The notes: generated by a model from the sequence alone, not told the origin. Shown: positions 32,546-40,654, counted from the stretch's first letter. The stretch is 40,840 nt of DNA from [Clostridium] symbiosum ATCC 14940 (GCF_000466485.1 NZ_KE993015.1:1-40840); one strand, 5' to 3'. A program made the numbers and translations.

Positions 32546-32556
32546 ATTCTTTCTAT

Positions 32557-32584
32557 TTGAAAAAACAGGATATGGTGGTATAAT
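32557..32584 (+). promoter_or_regulatory. Sigma-A promoter of trkA-trkH
   Basis: TTGAAA (32557-32562) and TATAAT (32579-32584) are 16 bp apart, about 60 bases before the trkA start. Confidence 0.7.
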
Positions 32585-32648
32585 AGGAAAATAGACATTC
32601 TAGACAAAAATGTACAGACTTGTATTAAGTGTACGCACGGAGGACTTT

Positions 32649-34007
32649 ATGGAAGTTATCATTATCGGGTGTGGAAAAGTTGGAGTCACACTGGCAGACC
32701 AACTGGTCAGGGAAGACCACAATGTTGTGATGGTTGATACGTCGGCGGAGAGGCTGCAAAGTTTTTCGGAAGATATTGACGCTATTAAACTGGTTGGAAA
32801 CGGCGCCAGCATCAGCACCCAATTGGAAGCCGGGGTTCAGACTGCCGACATTCTGATAGCAGTGACAGGTTCCGATGAATTAAACCTGTTTTGCTGCCTG
32901 ATCGCCAAGAAGGCGGGCAAATGCCACACGATTGCCAGGGTAAGGAACCCTGTATACAGTAATGAGATAGGATTCATCAAGGAACAGCTGGGAATCTCCA
33001 TGATTATCAATCCGGAGCTTGCGGCAGCTACCGAGATTTCCAGAATTCTGCGCTTCCCTTCCGCGATTAAGATTGACCCGTTTGCCAAGGGTAAGGTGGA
33101 GCTTTTAAAATTTAAAATTAAACCGGAATTTCATATGGACGGTTTGACGGTTATGGACGTGGACAGCCAGCTTCGCTGTGACGTGCTGATCGGAGCGGTG
33201 GAACGGGGGGACGATGTGACGATTCCCGCCGGTAATTTTGTGCTTCACGACGGCGATATGGTATCGATTATTGCATCTCCCAGGAATTCTATGGAGTTTT
33301 TCCGCAAGATAGGAATCCAGACGAATCAGGTTAAGAATACGCTGGTAGTGGGCGGAGGAACCATTGCCTATTATCTTGCCCAGCAGCTTTCTGCGATGCG
33401 TATTAAAGTAAAAATTGTTGAAAAGGATAAGAAACGCTGTGAATTGCTCTGCGAACTGCTTCAGGACACCCTGATAATCAACGGTGACGGTACGGACAGG
33501 CGGCTTCTGATGGAGGAGGGGCTGACGGACGCGGAATCTTTTGTAACACTGACCAATATGGATGAGGAGAATGTATTTCTTGCCTTATTTGCAAAGGAGA
33601 ATTCCAAAGCCAAGCTTGTCACAAAGGTAAACCGGATTGCATTTGATGAGCTGATCGGGACACTGGATCTTGGTAGCGTGATTTATCCCAAATATATAAC
33701 GGCCGATTACATTCTCCAGTATGTAAGGGCAATGCAGAACTCAATCGGAAGTAATGTCGAGACATTATACCATATACTGGACGGCAAGGCGGAGGCCCTC
33801 GAATTTTCGATTCAGGAGGAGTCGGAGGTGACCGGCGTTTCACTGATGGAACTGAAGCTGAAAAAGAACCTGTTGATCGGCGGAATTAACCGGAATGGGA
33901 AAATCCATATACCGAGAGGACAGGACAGTATCCTGAAGGGCGATACGGTAATTGTCGTGACTACACAAAAGGGACTGCAGGATATCCGCGATATTTTGAA
34001 AAAGTAG
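32649..34007 (+). CDS. trkA: Trk potassium system regulatory subunit TrkA
   Basis: A 452-residue cytosolic protein with two RCK units. Each has a Rossmann NAD(H)-binding half (GCGKVG at residues 7-12; GGGTIA at about 235-240) followed by a TrkA-C half. It forms a ring below TrkH and opens or closes the channel in response to nucleotides. The ATG at 32649 has GGAGG seven bases upstream; a longer frame begins 39 bases earlier without such a signal. trkH follows 14 bases later in the same unit. Confidence 0.96.
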   Translation: MEVIIIGCGKVGVTLADQLVREDHNVVMVDTSAERLQSFSEDIDAIKLVGNGASISTQLEAGVQTADILIAVTGSDELNLFCCLIAKKAGKCHTIARVRNPVYSNEIGFIKEQLGISMIINPELAAATEISRILRFPSAIKIDPFAKGKVELLKFKIKPEFHMDGLTVMDVDSQLRCDVLIGAVERGDDVTIPAGNFVLHDGDMVSIIASPRNSMEFFRKIGIQTNQVKNTLVVGGGTIAYYLAQQLSAMRIKVKIVEKDKKRCELLCELLQDTLIINGDGTDRRLLMEEGLTDAESFVTLTNMDEENVFLALFAKENSKAKLVTKVNRIAFDELIGTLDLGSVIYPKYITADYILQYVRAMQNSIGSNVETLYHILDGKAEALEFSIQEESEVTGVSLMELKLKKNLLIGGINRNGKIHIPRGQDSILKGDTVIVVTTQKGLQDIRDILKK

Positions 34008-34021
34008 AAGGAGCTGAAGAG

Positions 34022-35461
34022 ATGAATTATTCCATCATATTTTATATTATGGGGTGGATTTTGAATTTTGAGGCTGCTTTTATGGTGCCTCCCTGTATTG
34101 TTGCCCTGATTTACGGGGAGCAGGCAGGATGGAGTTTTGTTATCACGATGGCCTTATGTCTGCTCATTGGCGTCCCGTTGGTGATTAAGAAACCTAAAAA
34201 ACAGATATTTTATACTTCGGAGGGATTTGTAACAGTTTCCCTGTGCTGGGTGGTTATGAGTATTATGGGAGCGCTGCCGTTTTTGTTCAGCGGCTCTATT
34301 ACAAGCCCTGTGGACGCCCTGTTTGAGACGGTATCCGGTTTTACGACAACCGGAGCCAGTATCCTGAGCGATGTTGAAGTGCTTCCGAAGTCTATTCTTT
34401 TCTGGCGGAGCTTTACGCACTGGATTGGAGGTATGGGAGTTCTCGTCTTTATCCTGAGCCTTCTTCCGCTCACCGGCGGTTCTCATATGAACCTGATGAA
34501 AGCAGAGAGCCCCGGGCCTTCCGTAAGCAGGCTTGTACCAAAGGTAAGACTGACTGCCAAGCTGCTGTATTCGATTTATATATTCATGACGGTTGTGGAA
34601 ATCCTTTTTCTGCTGGCGGGGAAGATGCCGCTATTTGATGCTGTTACCGTTACATTTGGAACGGCAGGAACGGGCGGCTTTGCAATTAAAAACAACAGTA
34701 TTGCCGGTTATTCCCCCTATATTCAGAACGTTGTGACGGTATTTATGATATTATTCGGCGTGAATTTCAATGTTTATTTTTTGATTCTGATGAAGAGGGT
34801 GGGACAGGCATTCAGGACAGAGGAATTGCGGTGGTATCTGATAATTATAGCTGTCTCCATAGGAATTATCACGGTAAATACAGCAGGTCTGTACAGGAGC
34901 CTGGGAGATGCGCTGCATCACGCTTCGTTTCAGGTCGCTTCCATTATAACCACAACAGGCTTTGCCACCCAGGATTTTGACCTTTGGCCGCAGGCCTCAA
35001 AGACGATCCTGGTATTGTTAATGTTTATTGGCGCCTGTGCCGGCAGTACCGGCGGCGGAGTCAAGGTGTCGCGTCTGGTGGTGCTTGTAAAGACCGTCAG
35101 AAAAGAGCTGATCCAGTTTCTGCACCCACAGGTTATCCGCAAAATTAAGATGGACGGAAAAGTGGTGGAGCATGAAGTAGTGCGGTCAATCAATGTGTTT
35201 ATGGTGGCATACACGTTACTGTTTTCACTGTCGGTATTTCTCCTGGCGTTTGACGGAGAAGACCTGATAACGAATTTTACGGCAGTGGCGGCCACATTTA
35301 ATAACATTGGGCCTGGACTTGAACTGGTCGGACCGTCCAAAAATTTCGGCATTTTTTCAGAACCGGCAAAGCTTGTCCTGATATTTGACATGCTGGCGGG
35401 AAGACTTGAGATTTTCCCGGTGTTAATCCTGTTTTCAAGGGAAACATGGAAAAAGTTTTAA
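34022..35461 (+). CDS. trkH: Trk potassium uptake protein TrkH
   Basis: A 479-residue membrane protein with four pore-loop repeats typical of the Trk/Ktr/HKT family. Selectivity-filter-like stretches are SGFTTTGASIL, FGTAGTGGFAIKN, TTTGFAT and NNIGPGLE, each with the conserved Gly. It imports K+ with TrkA as partner. AAGGAG precedes the ATG. It ends the operon; its stop codon interleaves with the stop codon of the minus-strand gene at 35458-35697 (four-base overlap). Together with the upstream betaine importer it forms an osmotic-balance cluster. Confidence 0.96.
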   Translation: MNYSIIFYIMGWILNFEAAFMVPPCIVALIYGEQAGWSFVITMALCLLIGVPLVIKKPKKQIFYTSEGFVTVSLCWVVMSIMGALPFLFSGSITSPVDALFETVSGFTTTGASILSDVEVLPKSILFWRSFTHWIGGMGVLVFILSLLPLTGGSHMNLMKAESPGPSVSRLVPKVRLTAKLLYSIYIFMTVVEILFLLAGKMPLFDAVTVTFGTAGTGGFAIKNNSIAGYSPYIQNVVTVFMILFGVNFNVYFLILMKRVGQAFRTEELRWYLIIIAVSIGIITVNTAGLYRSLGDALHHASFQVASIITTTGFATQDFDLWPQASKTILVLLMFIGACAGSTGGGVKVSRLVVLVKTVRKELIQFLHPQVIRKIKMDGKVVEHEVVRSINVFMVAYTLLFSLSVFLLAFDGEDLITNFTAVAATFNNIGPGLELVGPSKNFGIFSEPAKLVLIFDMLAGRLEIFPVLILFSRETWKKF

Positions 35462-35697
35462 TCGAGCGGTTCGATTGAGTGGTTTAATACGTCCATGATC
35501 CGGAGTAGTGTCTCTCTGTCATGGGATTCCAGAATCAAAAGGTTCCCGCGGCAGTACAGGTCGGCGAACATACTGATTTGGCGGACTGGGCCGATATACC
35601 GGGAACGGAGATTACGGGCGGCGGATGCATTTTTGCAGGCAGCGGCACATGAAAAGCCGCCGTTTGTTTCCTGATTGATTTTTTCATTGTTAAACAT
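35458..35697 (-). CDS. Small protein of unknown function, convergent with trkH
   Basis: A 79-residue protein. The N-terminal part carries two Cys (FSCAAACKN) and a basic stretch (AARNLRSRYIG); a third Cys (DLYCRGN) follows. The C-terminus (NLLILESHDRETLLRIMDVLNHSIEP) looks like a small alpha/beta fold. I recognise no family. The ATG at 35697 has GAGGTG six bases upstream; GTG 35706 overlaps that site. Its stop overlaps that of trkH. Confidence 0.6.
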   Translation of the reverse strand: MFNNEKINQETNGGFSCAAACKNASAARNLRSRYIGPVRQISMFADLYCRGNLLILESHDRETLLRIMDVLNHSIEPLD

Positions 35698-35816
35698 GAT
35701 TTTCACCTCACAGTGTTTAAGTTTTACTGCTCACGGAACTGCTTTTTCAGCGGGGTTGTGAATAGTAATTTTAAGTTTACAGACCGTCAAAATATGATTT
35801 AGAAAGGATTGGCCTG

Positions 35817-36140
35817 ATGGATATTTTGTTTTTTCTGATAGGTTGCCTGTTTCTTGCCGAGACAATTGATCTGTTTTGCAATAGGGATTTTCTGATTTTT
35901 GTATCGGACACGATTAATCCGGCTGATTATGACATTAAAAAGGTATACTCTGTTGAAAAGTGGCTGTTTGCCATCGACACTTTGGCCAGCTATTCAATCT
36001 CCTTCCATCTGGGAGGAATGATCGGTGATTTTGTGATGCTGGCGGTTATTTTTGCCACGATGATCGCACACTGGTGGGTTTTTAAAAGTCCTAAATTCAG
36101 GGTTCCGGGCAGGACCCCCGGCGGAAAAAAGAAGAGGTAA
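35817..36140 (+). CDS. Small membrane protein, unknown function
   Basis: A 107-residue protein with hydrophobic segments at about residues 2-18 and 66-86, and a middle hydrophobic patch (WLFAIDTLASYSISFHLGG). It ends in a basic tail (PGGKKKR), suggesting the C-terminus is in the cytoplasm. I do not recognise a family. AAAGGATTGG precedes the ATG. A perfect palindromic terminator follows at 36176-36206. Nothing in the neighbourhood points to a role. Confidence 0.75.
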   Translation: MDILFFLIGCLFLAETIDLFCNRDFLIFVSDTINPADYDIKKVYSVEKWLFAIDTLASYSISFHLGGMIGDFVMLAVIFATMIAHWWVFKSPKFRVPGRTPGGKKKR

Positions 36141-36175
36141 TATGGACAGGTTCTGCCTGGGCAGACGCAGTACCG

Positions 36176-36206
36176 GCACCGGAAATTTCCGGTGCTTTTT
36201 CTTTTT
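36176..36206 (+). terminator. Rho-independent terminator
   Basis: GCACCGGAAA and TTTCCGGTGC form a perfect palindrome followed by TTTTTCTTTTT. Confidence 0.88.
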
Positions 36207-36251
36207 ACGGAAAAGTACATCCTGTCAGGTGCGCATAGAGGTTTTCCGGTA

Positions 36252-36278
36252 ACACATTGTCCCCATGTACATACTATA
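36252..36278 (+). promoter_or_regulatory. Probable sigma-K promoter of the Cys/Gly-rich gene
   Basis: AC at 36252-36253, exactly 16 bases, then CATACTATA at 36270-36278. This fits the sigma-K pattern AC-N16-CATANNNTA in full. Transcription would start near 36285, 30 bases before the start codon. Confidence 0.6.
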
Positions 36279-36314
36279 TACTATAAAGAAAAACAAATAA
36301 AGGAGATATTAAGT

Positions 36315-36632
36315 ATGTGTTGTTTATTTAATAGATGTAGATGTGGATGTGGATGCTGGAATTCTGGATGCGGATGTAACAATAACGGATGCGGCTGTGG
36401 CTGCGGTTCCAACAGTGGCTGCGGCTCCAACAGTGGCTGCGGTTCCAACAACGGCTGTGGCTGCAACAGAGCTTACAGAGCAGGATTTAACGATGGTTAC
36501 GCTGTCGGCTACAGAGACGGATTTAATGCAGCTTCCAACAACGGCTGTGGCTGCAACAGCGGATGCGGCTGCAACAGTGGATGCGGCGGCGTAATGCCGA
36601 TTAATGATGGAGGCTGCGGCTGCAATAACTAA
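36315..36632 (+). CDS. Cys/Gly-rich repeat protein, probable spore coat component
   Basis: A 105-residue protein with about 22 Cys and even more Gly, arranged as GCG, GCGC and GCGSNS repeats. A short Cys-free middle (NRAYRAGFNDGYAVGYRDGFNAAS) has the look of a beta or Gly-Tyr segment. Three 18-bp DNA repeats lie at 36399-36452. AAAGGAG precedes the ATG by about eight bases. The Cys content suggests disulphide cross-linking or metal binding. The sigma-K-type promoter points to late mother-cell expression, hence a coat or crust role. No sequence family is recognised; a peptide-precursor role is less likely because no modification genes lie nearby. Confidence 0.8.
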   Translation: MCCLFNRCRCGCGCWNSGCGCNNNGCGCGCGSNSGCGSNSGCGSNNGCGCNRAYRAGFNDGYAVGYRDGFNAASNNGCGCNSGCGCNSGCGGVMPINDGGCGCNN

Positions 36633-36783
36633 TTGATGGCGGTGGCCTGTATGCAGAGCGTGCAGGCTATCGCTGCTAATTTTCCTTTCACAAAATATTT
36701 ACCGTGTGTTCAAAATATATTCACATTTTCTACAAACAGAGGTCACAATTAAAAGATATACTAAGACCATAAAGATAAAGCAA

Positions 36784-36840
36784 ATGAATCAAGTAAAACG
36801 AAAGAAGAAAAAACACAAATTAATCAGACATTCAGAATAG
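36784..36840 (+). CDS. Possible 18-residue basic peptide
   Basis: An ATG-started frame encodes MNQVKRKKKKHKLIRHSE, with nine Lys/Arg in 18 residues. The ribosome site is weak (ATAAAGATAAAG). It is followed by a clear terminator at 36860-36897, which shows that the region is transcribed from somewhere. It could be a real small peptide or part of a small RNA. No other gene is seen in 36633-37019. Confidence 0.3.
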   Translation: MNQVKRKKKKHKLIRHSE

Positions 36841-36859
36841 TAATATTTTTTTCATAATA

Positions 36860-36897
36860 AGCCGGATGGCCACTGGGCCACCCGGCTCCTCCTTTTT
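36860..36897 (+). terminator. Rho-independent terminator
   Basis: AGCCGG.TGGCC pairs with GGCCA.CCGGCT, then TCCTCCTTTTT. It stands alone in a gap with only the possible 18-residue peptide before it. Confidence 0.75.
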
Positions 36898-37019
36898 ATA
36901 AATCATTTATCCGGAGAAGAATTTTTGCAAAGTCCATATAATTGTTCTAATTGTACAAAACACTGCATATAATTTAATGATCCGGGAAAAACTGGTAAGA
37001 GAAAGGAGACGAAATAACT

Positions 37020-37301
37020 ATGCCAAGAGGAAAGAAAAAATCATGTACGGAGAAACTGAGTGAGGTCAGGGAGATGATTGACGCTCTGGAAGCACAAATT
37101 AAAGATTTGAAGGCGAGAGAAAAAGAGCTTCTGAAAGAGCGGAGAGAGGAAGACTTGAAACATATTGCAGATATTCTTGAAGAGCGCAATCTGACCCCGG
37201 ACGAATTGGCCGGGATGCTGGATCAGATGACCCCGGCCGAGCGAGTGAGGTTGTTATCTCATGTGGAGCCTGAAGAGCAGGCGGAGTGGCAGGCAGTGTA
37301 G
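37020..37301 (+). CDS. Small coiled-coil protein, unknown function
   Basis: A 93-residue, highly charged protein. Residues 10-60 form a long coiled coil (EKLSEVREMIDALEAQIKDLKAREKELLKERREEDL), followed by a helical segment (LTPDELAGMLDQMTPAERVRLLSHV). A basic start (PRGKKKS) could bind nucleic acid. I recognise no family with certainty. AAAGGAG lies ten bases before the ATG, and TATAAT at about 36969 may be its -10. It converges with the HAD phosphatase gene, 20 bases apart. Confidence 0.72.
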   Translation: MPRGKKKSCTEKLSEVREMIDALEAQIKDLKAREKELLKERREEDLKHIADILEERNLTPDELAGMLDQMTPAERVRLLSHVEPEEQAEWQAV

Positions 37302-37321
37302 AACGTGAACTGCCTTTCAGT

Positions 37322-38104
37322 TCAGTCGGTCAGAAGACCGAGATGCAGGCAGGCGCGGTAGATGCCGTCCTCTGCAATGGGAGAAGTCACATAATCCGCG
37401 GCCTCTTTCAGCTCTTTCACAGCATTGCCCATGGCAACGCCGATGCCTGCTTTGATAATCACTTCCATATCATTCATACTGTCACCGAAGGCAACGGAAT
37501 CGGAGAGGTCTTCCTTCTCGCCGAAATATGCGGCAAGGCGGCTCAGGCCCTCTGCTTTTGATATACCGTGTTCCATGACATCGGCTCCGCGGCGTCCGGC
37601 GAACAAAGGCATTTTTAAATTGGGAAATTCTGCTTCAACCCGGCGTACCTGGGATTCATCGCCGATAAAGGCGAGGGTCCGGATGTTCATATCAAGCATC
37701 TTCCATGGATCCTGAAAACGCCTTCCGCAGCTTCCCCAGGCGTTAATGTCGCTGGCCTCAATAATCTCAGGATGAATGTAATAATCGTCATCACCCAGAG
37801 TCATCCCAATTCCATAGCCCTCGCGGTCACAGAAGCAAAGCAGTTCTTCCAACAATTTACGGTTAAACAGATGTTCAAATATCAGGTTGTCACCGACGGT
37901 TATTTTCGTGCCGTTCATATGGATAACAGCATCAGGTTTTATAATGTCACGGTATTGCCGGCTGTAGTAGTTGTCCATATCGCGGCCTGTGGCAAGTACG
38001 ATTTTATGTTTTTTTCGAAGTATATCAATCGCTTCCAGCGCACTTGGTGTAATCTTCCCTGTGTTGTGGTCCAGGAGAGTCATGTCAAGGTCAAAACTGA
38101 TCAT
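37322..38104 (-). CDS. Cof-type HAD-IIB hydrolase
   Basis: A 260-residue phosphatase of the HAD superfamily, subclass IIB. Motif I is DLDMT with the nucleophile and acid at Asp5 and Asp7; motif II is the ATGRD stretch; motif IV is AFGDSMNDMEVI near residue 205. Members dephosphorylate sugar phosphates, flavin or pyridoxal phosphate, and the substrate here cannot be told. The usual Gly after the second Asp is Met. AAAGG lies about nine bases before the ATG. It appears to be a single gene. Confidence 0.92.
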   Translation of the reverse strand: MISFDLDMTLLDHNTGKITPSALEAIDILRKKHKIVLATGRDMDNYYSRQYRDIIKPDAVIHMNGTKITVGDNLIFEHLFNRKLLEELLCFCDREGYGIGMTLGDDDYYIHPEIIEASDINAWGSCGRRFQDPWKMLDMNIRTLAFIGDESQVRRVEAEFPNLKMPLFAGRRGADVMEHGISKAEGLSRLAAYFGEKEDLSDSVAFGDSMNDMEVIIKAGIGVAMGNAVKELKEAADYVTSPIAEDGIYRACLHLGLLTD

Positions 38105-38227
38105 GGTGTATCCGCCTTTCTGGAATTATGTTTTCATAGGAGATTATACCCGAATCCCTCAGGAACGTGGAGCCGACGTAAATCAGCGCCGGATTCCTGC
38201 AGTGGACGCAGAAACCGTTTATGCGCA

Positions 38228-38256
38228 GTATAATGCCCGCTATGCGGCCATTATAC
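38228..38256. promoter_or_regulatory. Hairpin with TATAAT on both strands
   Basis: GTATAATG and CATTATAC flank CCCGC-TAT-GCGGC, giving a 12-bp stem with one mismatch and a three-base loop. Each arm contains TATAAT, so it could hold promoters in both directions, or be an operator. It lies 124 bases upstream of the HAD gene start. Confidence 0.4.
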
Positions 38257-38315
38257 CATAAAACCCGCACGGATTCATGAGTTTCCTTTATTTTTATAAT
38301 TATAGAAAATTTTCA

Positions 38316-38343
38316 TTGATTTTTTAGATATATTTGGTATAAT
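38316..38343 (+). promoter_or_regulatory. Sigma-A promoter of tRNA-Pro
   Basis: TTGATT (38316-38321) and TATAAT (38338-38343) are 16 bp apart, 15 bases before the tRNA. Confidence 0.72.
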
Positions 38344-38357
38344 AATAGAGCAGAGTA

Positions 38358-38431
38358 CGGAGTATGGCGTAGCTTGGTAGCGCGCTCGGCTGGGGGCCGA
38401 GAGGTCGCAGGTTCAAATCCTGTTACTCCGA
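38358..38431 (+). tRNA. tRNA-Pro (GGG)
   Basis: A full cloverleaf: acceptor CGGAGTA/TACTCCG, T arm CAGGTTCAAATCCTG, anticodon loop CTGGGGG giving GGG. CCA is not encoded. It is the second proline tRNA in the window, after the CGG isoacceptor. Confidence 0.97.
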
Positions 38432-38438
38432 GTCATAT

Positions 38439-38498
38439 AAAAACATTATTTAAAGATACTGAATTTACAGTGCTTGAAGATAATGTTTTTATTTTTTT
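38439..38498 (+). terminator. Terminator of tRNA-Pro
   Basis: AAAAACATTAT pairs with ATAATGTTTTT, with ACTG/CAGT nested in the loop, and a run of seven T follows. Confidence 0.75.
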
Positions 38499-38517
38499 GC
38501 CTTTTCAAACACACATC

Positions 38518-38982
38518 TTAATTTAATAAGAATATATAGAAATTTAAGTATGCGGCAAATATACACCATATCAGATAGGGAATCTGCAAATAAGCGGCCG
38601 TGGGACTGACAATATAAAATTGTTTTATCATACTGATTATTATAAAGATCAATGCGATGAGCCAGATAAATGCAAACAGATAAAGGTCTAATCCGAAAAA
38701 GATAATGCTCCAAAAACAGTTAAAGAATAACTGTATGCCATAGAGCAATAAAGCGTTTGGTTTATAGGGGCTGTTTGAGGTATAAACGAGATAAGAGGAA
38801 ATTCCCATCAGTATGTAAAGCACTGTCCATACGATTGGAAAAATAAACCCTGGCGGGCTGAAAGCCGGTTTTTCGAACATAGAGTATGATGACATATTGC
38901 CGCTGAATAATGCAGATAGTGAACCAACTGCTAAGGGGATAAGTATTGATATAATAATAGCGCTTTTACTGCGTAGTTTCAT
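38518..38982 (-). CDS. TspO/MBR family membrane protein
   Basis: A 154-residue protein with five membrane segments. It has the TspO marks KPAFSPPGFIFPIVWTVLYILMGISSYLVY (residues about 38-67) and NCFWSIIFFGLDLYLFAFIWL, ending with a fifth segment. TspO proteins bind porphyrins and steroids and are linked to tetrapyrrole and stress responses. No clear ribosome site precedes the ATG. It shares the terminator region with tRNA-Pro, whose transcript converges on it. Confidence 0.92.
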   Translation of the reverse strand: MKLRSKSAIIISILIPLAVGSLSALFSGNMSSYSMFEKPAFSPPGFIFPIVWTVLYILMGISSYLVYTSNSPYKPNALLLYGIQLFFNCFWSIIFFGLDLYLFAFIWLIALIFIIISMIKQFYIVSPTAAYLQIPYLIWCIFAAYLNFYIFLLN

Positions 38983-39107
38983 ATACCGGTATGCCTGTTA
39001 ATTATATTTATCTAATTTTATGTAATGAAAATATTTAATATGACTTTCATAAAATTGATAAATGCAATGCCGGTCGATAATAAAAGCTGGCAAGTTTTAA
39101 CTGAATG

Positions 39108-39123
39108 TGGTATACTTATACCA
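39108..39123. promoter_or_regulatory. GntR-type operator palindrome
   Basis: TGGTATA-CT-TATACCA is a perfect palindrome of GntR-family type. It contains a possible -10 (TATACT, 39111-39116). TGGCAA at 39088-39093 is a weak -35 with 17-bp spacing. It may control the TspO/GntR intergenic region. Confidence 0.5.
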
Positions 39124-39288
39124 AGTATGGTGTTATAAAGTTATCAATGCTGGGGCTCGGGTACAGAAGTGCTTTAAATTCTATTGCTTCGAGCAGCTGA
39201 AATAGCGCTGGGAATCTTTATTACGATGGTAAAATGTGCGCGAATCGTTCTTTTGCCACCGGATAAGATTTCCGGCATTTCTTATATA

Positions 39289-39404
39289 TTTAACAGGAAA
39301 TTTCACCTGTTAAATAAAAAACGCTCCGCGGAGGAGCGCACTCGCTAAGTGAGCCGATGCCTGCGGCGGCAGGGAATAGTGTTGCTACAGCGACCCGCCG
39401 CAGG
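39289..39404. repeat. Cluster of inverted repeats upstream of the GntR gene
   Basis: TTTAACAGG and CCTGTTAAA (39289-39314) form a 9-bp stem. Next comes CTCCGCGGAG (39324-39333), a perfect palindrome, then a CACTC..GTGAG type stem. Finally CCTGCGGCGG and CCGCCGCAGG form perfect 10-bp arms 25 bp apart (39360-39369, 39395-39404). The gap 39124-39494 has no other gene. Confidence 0.65.
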
Positions 39405-39494
39405 CGGAGAAGTTCCGGTGCTGTGGTTAGTTAAATCGCGATGGCAGGCCGGACATTGCATAATAATATCCTGACATGGGAGAGTAAGAGGAAT

Positions 39495-40481
39495 ATGGAA
39501 ATTTATCTGGATGAAAAATCGCCGCTGCCGAAGTACCAGCAGATTACGGAGCAGCTCTATGCGATGATTCGGAGCGGAGAGCTGAAGGCTGGAGAGAAGC
39601 TTCCGCCGGAGCGGGAGCTTGGAAAAGAAAACCATATAGCAAGAGGCACGGTTCAGATGGCCTATCAGGAATTAGTGCATCAGGGCTATGCTTATGCTGT
39701 CCGCGGGAGTGGGACATACATTTCTGAGATAGGAAACAGCCAGAAAGAAGAGATTCTGACGAAGGAGATTAATAATATTTTTGACCGCGCCGAGCAGATG
39801 GGCCTCCAGACCCGCGAAGTGGTGGACATATTCAGAAAGCAGATGGTCCGCCATATGGCCGGAGACGTAAAACTGATGATAGCCTGGGTAGAGTGCAGTC
39901 CGGAGTCGATTCAGCTGGCAAAAAACGAATATAAGAATGTGGAGAACAGCAGTATCCAATATTTTCTACTCGAAACAGTGCTGAAGGAACCGCAGCTTTT
40001 GGAGGATAATTTTGATATAATTGTGACGACGACACACCACTATGAAACGTTTGTCCAGGCATTCCCGGAACTGGTCAGCAAGGTGGAGGTGGTTACCACA
40101 GTCACGAGCAGCGAAACTTTGATAGGACTGGCTAAAATATCATCGGAAACAAGAGTGGTAGCCTGGACGATCAGCAACCGTTTTATGGAGAATCTGCTTT
40201 GGCAGATTCGGGATTTAGAGAATATCAATATTGTGAAAACCTTTGTTTCGGATAAGGAACGGGATGAGATTGGCGAAAGCTTAAGCAATGCGGACCTCCT
40301 GCTGACAACGAAGGAATACAGCACACTGGGCGAGCCGTTTATGGTCAGCCTGATTCAGAAATACAAGAAGGCTGGAGGAAGAGTCCTGTATTTTGACTAT
40401 GTTTTTGATTCGGGTTCCCTCCTTCATCTCCAGACAAGCATCTGTGAGAAAATAGCGGAAAAAGAGAAGGATATATTGTAA
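39495..40481 (+). CDS. GntR family regulator with an unusual effector domain
   Basis: A 328-residue regulator. The winged HTH (about residues 10-75: LPKYQQITEQLYAMIRSGELKAGEKLPPERELGKENHIARGTVQMAYQELVHQGY) is of the GntR type. The C-terminal part (about 125-320) is not FCD, UTRA or aminotransferase-like. It looks like an alternating alpha/beta ligand-binding fold (DIIVTTTHHYETF, VVAWTISNRF, ADLLLTTKEYS, RVLYFDYVFDSGSL). AGAGGA precedes the ATG at 39495; an earlier in-frame ATG at 39441 lacks a site. The operators downstream suggest that it controls the gene beginning just beyond the window. Confidence 0.88.
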   Translation: MEIYLDEKSPLPKYQQITEQLYAMIRSGELKAGEKLPPERELGKENHIARGTVQMAYQELVHQGYAYAVRGSGTYISEIGNSQKEEILTKEINNIFDRAEQMGLQTREVVDIFRKQMVRHMAGDVKLMIAWVECSPESIQLAKNEYKNVENSSIQYFLLETVLKEPQLLEDNFDIIVTTTHHYETFVQAFPELVSKVEVVTTVTSSETLIGLAKISSETRVVAWTISNRFMENLLWQIRDLENINIVKTFVSDKERDEIGESLSNADLLLTTKEYSTLGEPFMVSLIQKYKKAGGRVLYFDYVFDSGSLLHLQTSICEKIAEKEKDIL

Positions 40482-40537
40482 GGGAAACCACAGGAAATAG
40501 AGTGGATAGAACCTGATTTAGTGATGAATATAGTATT

Positions 40538-40580
40538 AAAAGAGACGTCTGTTTTCGGAGAAACAGGCGCCTCTTTTTTT
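40538..40580 (+). terminator. Terminator of the GntR gene
   Basis: AAAGAG-ACG-TCTGTTT pairs with AAACAGGCGCCTCTTT and is followed by a run of T. Confidence 0.85.
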
Positions 40581-40654
40581 GCGTAAATATGAGAAATCAT
40601 CCGATAGGTACAGTTCCAATTTTAATATTAAATGTATAATAAACTGGACATATC

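Noticed and set aside
36343-36594. Ala/Val/Thr-rich frame overlapping the Cys/Gly-rich gene
   Set aside because: It is a frame shift of the same DNA repeats without a ribosome site; the Cys/Gly frame has both promoter and ribosome site.
36315-36632. RiPP precursor peptide
   Set aside because: It is Cys-rich, but no radical SAM, cyclase or export gene lies nearby, and the promoter type suggests a spore protein.
36749-36785. Second copy of the 11-bp heptamer array
   Set aside because: TAAAAGA, CTAAGAC and TAAAGAT occur here, but the spacing is irregular and only three units exist.
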